NCBI RefSeq assembly: GCF_000702625.1
Contig: NZ_JNIS01000001.1
Span: 186,001-250,000 of the forward strand
Source: Exiguobacterium oxidotolerans JCM 12280
GTDB lineage: Bacteria; Bacillota; Bacilli; Exiguobacteriales; Exiguobacteriaceae
Length of the DNA stretch: 64,000 bases
Direction: 5' to 3'
This document shows, piece by piece, positions 44,467-54,831 of this stretch. A program made the translations under genes and the position numbers. The notes beneath the pieces are model-generated. The model was given only the letters and a program-made list of their open reading frames with translations. It ran no database searches and had not been told where the DNA came from. Each line of letters opens with the position of its first letter. Within the stretch, counting starts at the first letter, position 1.

Positions 44467-45900
44467 TTAAGAAATTTTATTACGTGCCTTTTCAATTTCT
44501 TGAACGAGCTGATCGTAATAGGCAGCATTCAAGAAGTTTTCGACCGAGCGATGTTCTGCATCCGGAACTTGTTCGACTGCACGTTCCGTCAAATCTTGGT
44601 GCGTAATGACGAACTCTGCGTCTGCTGGCAGGTTACTGATTGACGTGTTCGTCACCTTAATCGGCAAGCCAGCCTTGTTGATTTTGTTCCGGAGAACGGA
44701 GGCTCCCATCGCGCTCGAACCCATACCAGCATCACATGCAAAGATGATGTGTTCGACTTCAGCGAGTGATTTTATAGAATCTGCTGCGACAAGTGATGAC
44801 GTGATCGAACTCTTACCTTTCATTGCACCGACATTCGCCGTTGCTTCTTCAAGTGACGTTTCCTTCGCTTTGCTCGTTTTGAGTAGGACAGCAGAAATTA
44901 CGAACGTCACCGTTGCAGAGATGAGAACACCCGCAATCAAGCCGACATATGATCCACGTGCTGCCATCGCAAGAACAGCGATGATACTACCTGGTGAAGC
45001 CGGAGCGACAAGACCGACATCAAATATGACGAATGTCAAGATTCCACTCATTCCACCCGCGATCATACCGAGAAGAAGAACTGGCTTCATTAGTACGTAT
45101 GGGAAGTAAATTTCATGAATCCCACCGATGAACTGGATGAATGCAGCACCTGGCGCAGTTTTTTTCGCTGCTCCTGAACCAAAGACTGAGTATGCGAGTA
45201 ACAGTCCAAGCCCTGGACCCGGGTTCGCTTCAAGTAAGAACAAAACGGATTTCCCTGCTTCGCTGACTTGATCAAGACCAAGCGGACTTAAAATCCCATG
45301 GTTGATGGCGTTATTTAAGAATAAGATTTTTGCGGGTTCGATGAAGAGACTCGCAAGTGGTAATAATTGTGCACTGACGATTGCACCAACTGCTGCCGCC
45401 ATAACATCATCCAACCCAGTCATGATCGGACCGAAAATTTCAAATCCTCCAATCATCAACAAACCACCGATGATGCCGACAGAGAAGTTGTTAACGAGCA
45501 TTTCTAAACCTGGTTTCACTTTTCCTTCGATGAAATGATCAAATTTCTTGATGACGAATCCACCGAGAGGCCCCATGATCATTGCGCCAAGGAACATCGG
45601 AATTTCCGTCCCGACGATGACACCCATCGTCGCGAGCGCCCCGACGACACCCCCTCGTGCGTCGTGCATTAATTTACCACCAGTAAAACCAATTAAGAGC
45701 GGTAAGAGATACGTGATTGTCGGACCCACCAACTCCGCTAAACTTGCGTTTGGAGCCCAACCGGTTGGAATGAATAGTGCTGTAATGATTCCCCAAGCGA
45801 TGAATGCACCGATGTTCGGCATGACCATCCCACTTAAAAAACTCCCGAATCGTTGTACTTGTACCCGTAATCCACGGATTCCTTTAGTTGCAGTTGCCAT
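44467..45900 (-). CDS. mtlA: Mannitol PTS permease EIICB
   Basis: A 477-residue EIICB protein. The membrane EIIC domain covers about the first 340 residues (GSFLSGMVMPNIGAFIAWGIITALF; the GGIHEIYFPYVL region around 250). The C-terminal EIIB domain has the phosphocysteine in IIFACDAGMGSSAMG (about 390). It imports and phosphorylates mannitol. Start at ATG 45900 behind GGAGG with an 8-base spacer. A cre-like site lies in its promoter region. Confidence 0.95.
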   Translation of the reverse strand: MATATKGIRGLRVQVQRFGSFLSGMVMPNIGAFIAWGIITALFIPTGWAPNASLAELVGPTITYLLPLLIGFTGGKLMHDARGGVVGALATMGVIVGTEIPMFLGAMIMGPLGGFVIKKFDHFIEGKVKPGLEMLVNNFSVGIIGGLLMIGGFEIFGPIMTGLDDVMAAAVGAIVSAQLLPLASLFIEPAKILFLNNAINHGILSPLGLDQVSEAGKSVLFLLEANPGPGLGLLLAYSVFGSGAAKKTAPGAAFIQFIGGIHEIYFPYVLMKPVLLLGMIAGGMSGILTFVIFDVGLVAPASPGSIIAVLAMAARGSYVGLIAGVLISATVTFVISAVLLKTSKAKETSLEEATANVGAMKGKSSITSSLVAADSIKSLAEVEHIIFACDAGMGSSAMGASVLRNKINKAGLPIKVTNTSISNLPADAEFVITHQDLTERAVEQVPDAEHRSVENFLNAAYYDQLVQEIEKARNKIS

Positions 45901-45966
45901 CTCTATAGCCTCCATTTCAATAAATTCAATTAGCCGTTCTTTGCTACATGTTTATTGTATATTGAT

Positions 45967-45980
45967 TGCAAACGCTTACT
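45967..45980. promoter_or_regulatory. cre-like site in the mtlA promoter
   Basis: TGCAAACGCTTACT matches the cre consensus with two mismatches. On the minus strand it sits between a possible -35 (TTGAGT) and a TATACAAT -10 region, so CcpA binding would block the promoter. Confidence 0.45.
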
Positions 45981-46040
45981 CAATCTTACCTAGTTCGCGT
46001 TTTGGCAAGGTAGTTGGACAAGTAAAAAAGATAGCACGGC

Positions 46041-46092
46041 AGACAATGAAAAATGGAATTCGTCTCATGACGAATTCCATTTTTCATTGTCT
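46041..46092. terminator. Terminator between mtlR and mtlA
   Basis: A perfect 24-bp inverted repeat (from AGACAATGAAAAATGG to its complement) with a 4-base loop, downstream of mtlR on the minus strand. Confidence 0.92.
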
Positions 46093-46111
46093 ATTCGATT
46101 CATTCATCACA

Positions 46112-48136
46112 TCAAACTTCCGAAACGTTCAACTCCCGTTCAATCACTTTGCGGAACGTTTCATTGAGGACACCATCCAATTGTTGTTCATCGCCATATT
46201 CAAACTCAGTCGTCCGTTCTTCACTTTCAATGATTGCACCACTGATTGAACTCAGCAATTGAAGAAGTTCATCCGGTGCTTGTTCGGGCGCGACAAGTAC
46301 TAAAATCCGCTCAACCGGATGGATGACTTGATCCATTCCGAGCAAATCGATAGCTTGATTCAGCTCAAACATTAAAAAGGCACCCTGTTTGATTGAACTG
46401 TCACGTCCATGGAATAACGCGAGCCGTGTCCCTGGAATTCCAAGACCTGACATTTCATGCCGCCGCAACAATTGTGTCGACAGCTGGACCGCTGAATGCG
46501 CGATATCTTTCGTAACCATCACATTACTTACTTCAAGAAGCAGCTCTTCTAGCCCTTCTGACTGTGAAGCAATCGACTCAATTGAAAAAAGTTCCGTCAA
46601 TTCACGTGCCGTTTTCACGAGTTGTTCTAATCGTTTTAAATCTAACCACCCCTGTACCGCTTTCCGGGCAGGTGGTTTAAATGATTTCGGAAGCGAGACA
46701 AGCAGTTTTCTGACGCGATCGACTTCATCTTGTGGAAGTAAGGGGTTGACGAGCAAATGTGGTTGACTGATATCCGGCAACGGAACCGTCGATAATACAA
46801 AGTCGTAATCAGTCAAATTCAAACGATCAATCCCGAACAAGGAAGAGTTTTCGATTTGATCAAGTTCTAAAAATTCTTGACGCAACCGGTTCATCAATAA
46901 TTTGGAAGAACCAAGTCCTGCTGAACATACGACCAGAACGCGATACGGAACTTTTATGACAGGTCTACTCAAAACCGCTCCAAAATGCATCACCCAAAAT
47001 GCTAAATCATAATCGGCAAACGCTTGATCCGAAAAGACGGTTTGCGCCACTTGTTTAACCGAATCGAACAGCCGTGGATACTCCCTTTCAATCTGCTTGA
47101 TGACATAAGATGGGTTGACGACGTTTTCTCGCGTATAGGACATGATATGGGAAACAAGTCCCCGCTCAAGAGCATTGTCTTCTGTAAACTGCTCTCCATA
47201 TAAAAGAGAGACTTCCTCAATCAATCGCTTGACGCGTAATCGAATGACCAATTCTTCCGAACTGTCTAGTTGATCTTGTTGAAAATTGCGTAGTTCTTCT
47301 GAAATCCATTGACGCTCCGCAACTGTCAATACATAGGGTAGTCGTCGTCCGATGACATCGACCCGTTGAAGTACTTCGACCGGATACGATTTCAATTCAT
47401 AGCGCATCGGAAACATTTCCATCCGCATCGCTTGGAGCGCTAAACTAAGTGTGGCTCGCATAATTAACCGGTCGCTCAGTTCTTGTTGCTTTATTACGGG
47501 AGCAATCACTGCATAGGATTGATTGATTGCTTCGACCCACTGATTACGCGCTGGATGCAAAAGATCGGGTAATTGATTAAGATCCCCTTGGAGCAACCGG
47601 TAAAAAGACAACACATCCCATTGCGTGAAAATAAGCGAAAGCAATAAACGACGCTTATTGATTTCTTCGCCGATGACTTCGGCTCCAATCCCCTTCTTCC
47701 GTTGCAGCTCTAAATCATACTGTTGAAACCATTCATCAATCCGCTCTAAATCTTGACTGATCGTACTCGGGGCGATATACATCGCATGTGCGAGTGCCTG
47801 TAATTTAATCATGCCAGGTTCTTGTAAAAGACGATAAGTGAGCTCAACTTGCCGGTCATCTGTCGAAGGTAATGCTTTATGTGATAGTAACAATGCCTCT
47901 CGGAGCTTCCGTTTATCACTTTCATCCCCAACGAGCACTAATCCTCTTCCTCGAATATAATCCAGTTCTAACTGAAAAGAAGCAATTGTTTGAGCAATCG
48001 GTTCTCGTTCGCGCTGAATGGTCCGTTCAGATGTTCCAAGCGTTTCTGCGATTTCTTGGACTTGAACAGGCTCTGTTTTCGTCAACAAATAAAATAAGAC
48101 TTCACGTTCTCGTGTGGAAAACTCAACCACCCTCAA
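46112..48136 (-). CDS. mtlR: PRD-containing mannitol operon activator
   Basis: A 674-residue MtlR-type activator. Order: N-terminal winged helix (TREREVLFYLLTKTEPVQVQEIAETLGTSERTIQRE), second HTH, two PRDs, an EIIB(Gat)-like domain with VVCSAGLGSSKLLMNRL (Cys about 400) and a C-terminal EIIA(Mtl)-like domain with FHGRDSS. PTS-dependent phosphorylation of PRDs and the EIIB/EIIA modules controls its activity. Start is uncertain: TTG 48136 or GTG 48130, both inside the end of the upstream EIIB-like gene. It lies directly upstream of mtlAFD. Confidence 0.93.
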   Translation of the reverse strand: MRVVEFSTREREVLFYLLTKTEPVQVQEIAETLGTSERTIQREREPIAQTIASFQLELDYIRGRGLVLVGDESDKRKLREALLLSHKALPSTDDRQVELTYRLLQEPGMIKLQALAHAMYIAPSTISQDLERIDEWFQQYDLELQRKKGIGAEVIGEEINKRRLLLSLIFTQWDVLSFYRLLQGDLNQLPDLLHPARNQWVEAINQSYAVIAPVIKQQELSDRLIMRATLSLALQAMRMEMFPMRYELKSYPVEVLQRVDVIGRRLPYVLTVAERQWISEELRNFQQDQLDSSEELVIRLRVKRLIEEVSLLYGEQFTEDNALERGLVSHIMSYTRENVVNPSYVIKQIEREYPRLFDSVKQVAQTVFSDQAFADYDLAFWVMHFGAVLSRPVIKVPYRVLVVCSAGLGSSKLLMNRLRQEFLELDQIENSSLFGIDRLNLTDYDFVLSTVPLPDISQPHLLVNPLLPQDEVDRVRKLLVSLPKSFKPPARKAVQGWLDLKRLEQLVKTARELTELFSIESIASQSEGLEELLLEVSNVMVTKDIAHSAVQLSTQLLRRHEMSGLGIPGTRLALFHGRDSSIKQGAFLMFELNQAIDLLGMDQVIHPVERILVLVAPEQAPDELLQLLSSISGAIIESEERTTEFEYGDEQQLDGVLNETFRKVIERELNVSEV

Positions 48137-48416
48137 TCAACTCTTTTCTTAATACAGTGATCACTTCATCGTAAGCCGCTTCAGACAACAGATGATTGAC
48201 GATACATACGCGACAATCCGTTACCCCGGTCACTTGGCGGACAATCTTCTCAGGTCCGACGATCAGACGTATTTCAGTAGGTACATCCTTCAGACGATAA
48301 CTCCGGACATCGACTTGCAACTGCTCCTGTCGCAGACGCTTTCGTAGCACGTTCGCTCCTAGAACGCTTCCTACTAGCCCAGAATCACAGACGAATCCGA
48401 TTTCAAGACGTTTCAC
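48123..48416 (-). CDS. Stand-alone mannitol-type EIIB-like protein
   Basis: About 97 residues. The N-terminal KRLEIGFVCDSGLVGSVLGANVLRKRL mirrors the EIIB domain of MtlA (FACDAGMGSSAMGASVLRNK), with the phosphorylatable Cys retained. The rest follows the EIIB fold. Start taken as GTG 48416 with GGGGTGG eight bases before; GTG 48428 is possible. It overlaps mtlR, so the two are translationally coupled. In related bacteria MtlR contacts the EIIB domain of MtlA. This separate copy could be a dedicated regulatory EIIB or part of another transporter that has been lost. Confidence 0.75.
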   Translation of the reverse strand: MKRLEIGFVCDSGLVGSVLGANVLRKRLRQEQLQVDVRSYRLKDVPTEIRLIVGPEKIVRQVTGVTDCRVCIVNHLLSEAAYDEVITVLRKELIEGG

Positions 48417-48543
48417 GTCATTATCCACCCCTTTTCTTTTATCCTAGCCGATGTCCTCTTGTGTGTGTTAACTTCGCAAGACTTTTTCGACAGTTCTTTT
48501 TTGATAATTGTCCCAAGTGATGGACAGAAAAAAAATTATCAAC

Positions 48544-48590
48544 AAAAAAAGTCAAACAGGGAAACTTGAATGTTTCCCTGTTTGACTTTT
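48544..48590. terminator. Terminator of gltBD
   Basis: Stem AAAAGTCAAACAGGGAAAC and its complement with a 6-base loop, just beyond the gltD stop. T-runs on both strands. Confidence 0.92.
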
Positions 48591-48596
48591 AGTCAT

Positions 48597-50063
48597 TTAT
48601 CCCGTTCGAGTCATCAGTGACAGATGTTGTTCGACTGCTTCTGCCACTTCTCGCCCTTCGCGAATCGCCCAGACAATCAAGGACTGTCCGCGCCGTGCGT
48701 CCCCTGCAGCGAAGACACCCTTCCGATTTGTTGCATATCCCTTCGTCTTGATTTTCCCTCGCTCTGATTCAACGATGAGTTGATTCAAGACCGTCTGCTC
48801 GACTCCGCTGAAGCCGATTGCAATCAGCATCAAGTCGACCGGATAGTATTTTTCTGTTCCTTCAATTGCTCGGAATTCAACTGTCCCGTCTGCTTGCTTT
48901 ACTTTTTCATTATGAATCGTCCAAACCCCTGTCAAGCGACCGGAATCACTTGTCGTGTAACGTGTGATCGCGATCAAATATTCGCGAGGATCACGTCCGA
49001 ATTGATCGAATGCTTCTGCATAGCCGTAGTCAAGTGTAAAGAGGTTCGGTGTATCCGGCCACATGTTGTCGTTCGCCCGGACCTCACCTGGCATTTCATG
49101 CTTCCCGAACTGGACGACAGAACGGCAACCCTGTCTGAGTGCCGTCGCGACACAGTCCGCTCCCGTGTCTCCGCCACCGATGACGAGCACATCTTTACCT
49201 CGCGTATCGTGTTGCTCAAGCAGGGATTGATTCGACAACAGATGGCGCGTCACGCTTGTTAAATAGTCCATCGCGTAACCGACACCGCTCGTCGGGAGAT
49301 TTGGTAGCGTTCTTGGTTCCGTTGCACCGACACAAAGAATGACGGCATCAAACGCTTGTTCAAGCTCGTCCAGCGTCACATCAAGACCGATCGTTACGCC
49401 GGTCTTAAAGAGAATGCCTTCTGCTTTGAGCAGATCGACACGACGCTCGACGATATCTTTTGATAACTTCATCGCCGGAATCCCGTACGTCAACAGACCT
49501 CCGATACGATCTTCCCGTTCAAAAACGGTGACTTGATGCCCTGCTTGGTTCAATTGATCGGCCGCGGCTAGCCCTGCCGGACCAGAACCGACGACTGCCA
49601 CATGATGGGACGTCCGGTTCAATGGCATCCGCGGAACGACCCATCCTTTTTCAAAGCCGATATCGATGATTGTACGCTCGATCTGTTTGATCGCGACGGC
49701 CGGTTCATTAATCGATAACGTACATGAACCTTCGCACGGTGCGGGACAAACACGTCCCGTGAACTCCGGGAAGTTGTTCGTTTGATGCAGGCGCTCGAGC
49801 GCTCCTTTAAAGTCTCCCTCTTCGACGAGGAGATTCCACTCGGGTATCAAATTGTAGACCGGACAACCGATTTTGACATGTCCATAGGTCTCGCCGACAT
49901 GACAAAACGGGGTTCCGCAATCCATACAGCGGCTGGCTTGTTCCGACGCCTCACTTTCAGAAAATGCTTCTTTATATTCATTAAAGTCTTGAATCCGTTC
50001 TGTACTGGCGCGCTCTCGTCCGGACTGGCGAGGAACACTCATGAATTTATCGCGTCTTTTCAT
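48597..50063 (-). CDS. gltD: Glutamate synthase (NADPH) small subunit
   Basis: A 488-residue FAD/NADPH reductase subunit. N-terminal cysteines (RCMDCGTPFCH and GRVCPAPCEGSC) bind Fe-S clusters that pass electrons to GltB. FAD motif GSGPAGLAAAD and NADPH motif VIGGGDTGADC are present. The start codon overlaps the gltB stop (TAATG) with GGGAGG just before. Supplies reducing power for glutamate synthesis. Confidence 0.95.
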   Translation of the reverse strand: MKRRDKFMSVPRQSGRERASTERIQDFNEYKEAFSESEASEQASRCMDCGTPFCHVGETYGHVKIGCPVYNLIPEWNLLVEEGDFKGALERLHQTNNFPEFTGRVCPAPCEGSCTLSINEPAVAIKQIERTIIDIGFEKGWVVPRMPLNRTSHHVAVVGSGPAGLAAADQLNQAGHQVTVFEREDRIGGLLTYGIPAMKLSKDIVERRVDLLKAEGILFKTGVTIGLDVTLDELEQAFDAVILCVGATEPRTLPNLPTSGVGYAMDYLTSVTRHLLSNQSLLEQHDTRGKDVLVIGGGDTGADCVATALRQGCRSVVQFGKHEMPGEVRANDNMWPDTPNLFTLDYGYAEAFDQFGRDPREYLIAITRYTTSDSGRLTGVWTIHNEKVKQADGTVEFRAIEGTEKYYPVDLMLIAIGFSGVEQTVLNQLIVESERGKIKTKGYATNRKGVFAAGDARRGQSLIVWAIREGREVAEAVEQHLSLMTRTG

Positions 50064-53000
50064 TATTGACCTCCCGTTCCGCGTCCGAGGTGTGTCTCAA
50101 ACGCTAACAACATCGCTTCTTCCGTGTTGTGTCCTTTTTTCGCATAATCGGCCATCAATGTCGTGACGACTTGATAGGTCGTCGGAATGACACGAATAAA
50201 CGAACTCAAAACATGATCCCAGTTTGAAAGAATCGCATGTCCTTGTTCACTGTTCGTCCGTGCGACATGACGTTCGATAAATGTTTTTAAGCGTGCCGCT
50301 TCTTCCGTGTCTGTTACTGCGCCCATCGTGACGAGCTCGAGATTGACGCGCGAGCGGAACAACGCGATGTCTTTCGGTAAGACGTAGGCGACACCACCTG
50401 ACATACCGGCAGCAAAGTTCTTTCCGACGTCACCGAGAATGACGACACTCCCGCCCGTCATATACTCCAAGCCATGATTCCCGATTCCTTCGACGACTGC
50501 CGTCGCACCACTGTTTCGGACGGCGAACCGTTCGCCTGCCTGTCCATTGACGTACAGTTCCCCACTCGTCGCACCATAAAGCGCGACGTTACCGATGATG
50601 ACTTGCTCTGACGAAACAAAACTCGTCTTCATATCAGGACGAACCGAAAGAATTCCTCCAGATAATCCCTTTCCAACGTAATCATTAGCATCCCCGACGA
50701 CGTTCAACGTCATTCCGCGAGGTACGTATGCCCCTAAGCTTTGTCCGGCTGATCCCGTCAGGTTCAATGTTAGGCGATCGGAAGGTAAGCCCATCTCTCC
50801 GAACATCCGTGTCAGACGTGATCCCGTATTCGTACCGATTGCCCGGTCTGTATTCGTAATCGCAAGCGCAAATGTTTGTTTTTCCGTAAACGCATCCTGA
50901 TCAAGCAACGGAGCGATTTCACGGTGGTCAAATGACTTCGCGACAGCGTGATCTTGTGCTTGTGTCGATGTCGAATCATAGGTTGGTTGAACAAGTAGTC
51001 GAGAAAAGTCGAGACTGGCTGCTTTCCAGTGATTCGTCAAACGATCCGATGTCACTAAAAGATCCGTCCGTCCGACGAGTTCCGCTAGACTACGGACGCC
51101 GAGTTGAGCTAAATATTCACGAACTTCTTCCGCAACGAACGTCATGAAATGGACGACGTGATCGGCAGATCCGGTGAATTTTTCACGCAACTTCGGATCC
51201 TGTGTCGCGACACCGACCGGGCACGTATCTAAATGACAGGCACGCATCATGATGCACCCGACGGCAATCAATGGTGCTGTCGCAAATCCATATTCGTTCG
51301 CCCCGAGCATCGCTGCGATGACGACATCGCGTCCTGTTAGTAACTTACCGTCCGTTTCTAAGCTGACCCGTTCTCGCAGACCATTCAAGGCTAGCGTTTG
51401 ATGCGTCTCAGCGAGCCCCAGTTCCCACGGTAAGCCCGTATGTTGGATACTCGTCTTCGGTGAGGCCCCCGTTCCTCCGTCATGCCCACTGATGACGATG
51501 ACATCGGCAAGTCCTTTGGCGACACCGGCAGCAATCGTTCCGACGCCTCCTTTGGCGACAAGCTTGACACTGATCCGCGCCTCGTCATTCGCTCGCTTTA
51601 GATCGTGAATCAATTGAGCTAAGTCTTCGATTGAATAAATGTCATGATGTGGTGGTGGTGAAATCAGACCGACACCCGGTGTCGAAGCACGGACCCGTGC
51701 GATCCATGGATACACTTTTTCGCCTGGGAGTTGTCCCCCTTCGCCTGGCTTCGCGCCTTGTGCGACTTTAATCTGGAGTTCGTCCGCATGGGTCAAGTAA
51801 TGACTCGTCACGCCGAACCGACCTGATGCAATCTGTTTAATCCGACTCATCCGTGAGTCGCCATTTTCGTCGAGTTGATACCGTTCCTCTTCTTCGCCAC
51901 CTTCACCACTGTTGCTCTTACCACCTAGACGGTTCATCGCAATCGCTAGTGTTTCATGAGCTTCCTTCGATAATGAACCGTACGACATCGCACCGGTCTT
52001 AAAGAATTTGACGATTTCACTCGCGGGCTCGACTTCCTCGAGCGGAATCGGTGTCGTTTCCTTGAACGTCAACAAATGACGCAGGAAGGTGGCGGGTTCT
52101 TCTGCAATTTGATTTGAGTACCGTTTAAATAACTGATAGTCCCCAGTACGGCAAGCATGTTGTAACAAATGGATCGTCGCCGGATTGAACGCATGGTGCT
52201 CTCCGCCATTACGGTAGCGAAAGACACTACCTGATTCCAAGTAGGTTCGTTTCGTCCCTTCCTCATGTTGACGGTTCGCTTCTTTTTCAATCAAAGCGAG
52301 CGACAGACCACTAAGCTGAGAGACTGTTCCCGTAAAGTAGCGATTGATGACGTCCGTCGAAATCCCGACGGCTTCGAAAATCTGGGCCCCCCGATAACTG
52401 AAGACGGTCGAAATCCCCATCTTCGACATGACTTTGACGACCCCCTCCGTCACGGCGTCACGATAACGAACGGCGTTGTCCGCGTGTTTTTCACCAATCG
52501 CTTCATCGAGTGTCGCATATACGAGGTACGGGTAGATTGCGTCAGCCCCATAGCCGAGCAGTGCCGCGAAGTGATGCACCTCCCGCACTTCTCCCCCTTC
52601 GATGATTAAACTGACGTTCGTCCGAAGCCCCTTACGGATTAAATGGTGATGGACGGCACTCGTCACGAGCAGGATTGGCATCGGTATGGCCCCAGGTCGA
52701 ATGTTCCGGTCAGAAAGAATCAACAACTCACAACCCGATTCAACGGCATGAACCGCTTCTTCGAGGAGCGTTTCAAGTGTATCTTCCATTTGATTCGTAA
52801 ATAATGTTGATAACGTTTTTTGTTTCAATTTTGTTTGACTGAGCGCATGCGCCTCAGCCGGAACTAGCACCGGTGAATCCAAGCGGACCCGACGACAGTT
52901 TTTCCGGTTGGGCGTCAACAGTTCACCTTGACGCCCGAGCCAGGTCATCGTTGACGTGACGATTTGTTCACGTAACGCATCGATCGGCGGATTGGTGACT

Positions 53001-54538
53001 TGGGCAAACAATTGTTTGAAGTAACGGAACAACGATTGTGGTCGCTCACTTAATACAGCGAGCGGGATGTCCGTTCCCATCGCACCAAGTGGATCTTTTT
53101 TCTCCTCGACGAGCGGAATCAAGTATTGCTCGATATCTTCTCGCGTGTATCCAAACAGGCGTTGCGTCGTACCTAATTCCTCAATCGTTTCTGAGTGCAT
53201 TAACGTCGGCAATTGAATCTGTTCTTCTGATAACCATTCCGCATAAGGATGACGCATCGCAAGATCCCGTTTCACTTCTTCGTCAGAAATCAGCTGACCG
53301 GAAGCAAAATCAAGCAAGAGGAGCTCACCAGGAATCAAACGTTTCTTATACAAAATCTCTTTTTCAGGAATCGGCAGGACACCTGATTCTGAAGACAACA
53401 TAAAGTGACCATCGCGCATCATGATATAGCGGGCAGGTCTGAGTCCATTTCGGTCAAGTGTCGCGCCGATTTGTTTCCCGTTCGTAAATACGATGGCAGA
53501 CGGACCATCCCATGGCTCCATCATACTGCTGTGATACTCGTAATACGCACGTTTCGCCGGTCGTACTTCCGCATGCTCGAATGGCTCTGGAACTAACATT
53601 AAAGCCGTTTCCGCTAACGTCAAACCAGACAAGTATAAAAATTCAAACGCATTATCGAGCATCGACGAGTCACTTCCTGATTCATCGAGGATTGGGAGTA
53701 CATCATCCGCCCGACGACCATACGTCGTTTTCGCTAGACTTTTTTCGCGTCCACGCATTGCTTGAATATTGCCTTGTAACGTATTGATTTCTCCGTTATG
53801 AATCAAATAGCGGTTCGGGTGAGCTCGTTTCCAACTCGGGAAGGTGTTCGTGCTAAAACGCGAGTGAACAATCGCAAACCCCGATTGGTACCGTTCGTCA
53901 CGTAAATCATCAAAATACTGGCCGAGTTGTTCGGTCGTGACAAGTCCTTTATAGACGATTGTCTCACTCGAACTACTGAGCACGTACTGTTCAATTCCGA
54001 GACGTTTTGCTTCTCGTTCAAACGAACGACGAATCATGAATAACGTTCGTTCGAAGGCCAACCCTTCAATGTCCTTCGCTTCAATGAAGCATTGGCGAAT
54101 GACCGGCTCCGTTTGACGTGCCTTTTCACCAATCACCGTATTCGAGACCGGTACCGTTCTCCATTCAATCAACCGTTGTCCTTCTGATAAAATAATTGAT
54201 TCTACAGCGCGTTCGAGTCGCTGTCTCGACCGTTCCTCCCGAGGCAGGAACATCATCATGACACCATAATCTCCTTTTTTCGGTAAGGTCACATTCCGAA
54301 ATGTCTCCCGAAAGAGACGGTCGGGAATTTGAGTCAAGACACCGGCACCATCCCCTGTTTTCGCATCGCTCCCCTGTCCGCCTCGATGCTCCATCTGACA
54401 CAGCATCGCGAGTGCATTTTCGACGATTTCATGGCTCGGTCTCCCGGTTCGGTGCGCATAGACTCCGATTCCACACGCATCATGTTCTTGCTTCGGATCA
54501 TATAAACCTTGCCGTTCAGGCAGTTGATGAAATGACAT
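50063..54538 (-). CDS. gltB: Glutamate synthase large subunit
   Basis: A 1491-residue enzyme that makes two glutamates from glutamine and 2-oxoglutarate. The catalytic Cys22 (HDACGIG) becomes N-terminal after propeptide removal and starts the glutaminase domain. The FMN/2-oxoglutarate-binding barrel follows (KPGEGGQLPGEKVYPWIA; GHDGGTGASP). The Fe-S cysteines lie in RACHLDTCPVGV and the C-terminal β-helix is complete. Ribosome-binding site AAGGAGAG. First gene of gltB-gltD. A gltC regulator was not found adjacent. Confidence 0.97.
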   Translation of the reverse strand: MSFHQLPERQGLYDPKQEHDACGIGVYAHRTGRPSHEIVENALAMLCQMEHRGGQGSDAKTGDGAGVLTQIPDRLFRETFRNVTLPKKGDYGVMMMFLPREERSRQRLERAVESIILSEGQRLIEWRTVPVSNTVIGEKARQTEPVIRQCFIEAKDIEGLAFERTLFMIRRSFEREAKRLGIEQYVLSSSSETIVYKGLVTTEQLGQYFDDLRDERYQSGFAIVHSRFSTNTFPSWKRAHPNRYLIHNGEINTLQGNIQAMRGREKSLAKTTYGRRADDVLPILDESGSDSSMLDNAFEFLYLSGLTLAETALMLVPEPFEHAEVRPAKRAYYEYHSSMMEPWDGPSAIVFTNGKQIGATLDRNGLRPARYIMMRDGHFMLSSESGVLPIPEKEILYKKRLIPGELLLLDFASGQLISDEEVKRDLAMRHPYAEWLSEEQIQLPTLMHSETIEELGTTQRLFGYTREDIEQYLIPLVEEKKDPLGAMGTDIPLAVLSERPQSLFRYFKQLFAQVTNPPIDALREQIVTSTMTWLGRQGELLTPNRKNCRRVRLDSPVLVPAEAHALSQTKLKQKTLSTLFTNQMEDTLETLLEEAVHAVESGCELLILSDRNIRPGAIPMPILLVTSAVHHHLIRKGLRTNVSLIIEGGEVREVHHFAALLGYGADAIYPYLVYATLDEAIGEKHADNAVRYRDAVTEGVVKVMSKMGISTVFSYRGAQIFEAVGISTDVINRYFTGTVSQLSGLSLALIEKEANRQHEEGTKRTYLESGSVFRYRNGGEHHAFNPATIHLLQHACRTGDYQLFKRYSNQIAEEPATFLRHLLTFKETTPIPLEEVEPASEIVKFFKTGAMSYGSLSKEAHETLAIAMNRLGGKSNSGEGGEEEERYQLDENGDSRMSRIKQIASGRFGVTSHYLTHADELQIKVAQGAKPGEGGQLPGEKVYPWIARVRASTPGVGLISPPPHHDIYSIEDLAQLIHDLKRANDEARISVKLVAKGGVGTIAAGVAKGLADVIVISGHDGGTGASPKTSIQHTGLPWELGLAETHQTLALNGLRERVSLETDGKLLTGRDVVIAAMLGANEYGFATAPLIAVGCIMMRACHLDTCPVGVATQDPKLREKFTGSADHVVHFMTFVAEEVREYLAQLGVRSLAELVGRTDLLVTSDRLTNHWKAASLDFSRLLVQPTYDSTSTQAQDHAVAKSFDHREIAPLLDQDAFTEKQTFALAITNTDRAIGTNTGSRLTRMFGEMGLPSDRLTLNLTGSAGQSLGAYVPRGMTLNVVGDANDYVGKGLSGGILSVRPDMKTSFVSSEQVIIGNVALYGATSGELYVNGQAGERFAVRNSGATAVVEGIGNHGLEYMTGGSVVILGDVGKNFAAGMSGGVAYVLPKDIALFRSRVNLELVTMGAVTDTEEAARLKTFIERHVARTNSEQGHAILSNWDHVLSSFIRVIPTTYQVVTTLMADYAKKGHNTEEAMLLAFETHLGRGTGGQ

Positions 54539-54831
54539 AATTTCACTCTCCTTAACACGTTCTAAATTTTCTGTATATTCAGTTAAAACATACTTTACAC
54601 TCTTTTATGATTATTCGCCACTATGTATAAACGAAACTATTATATTCAAATTACTTACGATTCCCTAAGATTAAACGATGATAGCGCTTACATTAAGATG
54701 AATAATCATTCTAATTATTTTTTCAGAAGAATTATTTCCGTTTAAATTTTATTTTTTGCAACGAGTGTTTCAAGCGTGGTATTTTTAATAAAGAGAAATC
54801 TATTATTTTGATTAGAGAGAGGAAGTACGTA
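54539..54831. other. Divergent intergenic region
   Basis: About 290 A/T-rich bases between gltB (minus) and the ABC binding-protein gene (plus). It must hold both promoters. TTGCAA at about 54757 with TATTTT about 18 bases on is a weak candidate for the plus-strand gene. No other gene or structured RNA was recognised. Confidence 0.5.

Noticed and set aside
46041-46092. Regulatory operator at the perfect 24-bp palindrome between mtlR and mtlA
   Set aside because: Position directly after the mtlR stop and the 4-base loop fit a terminator better; the mtlA promoter lies about 60 bp further on.
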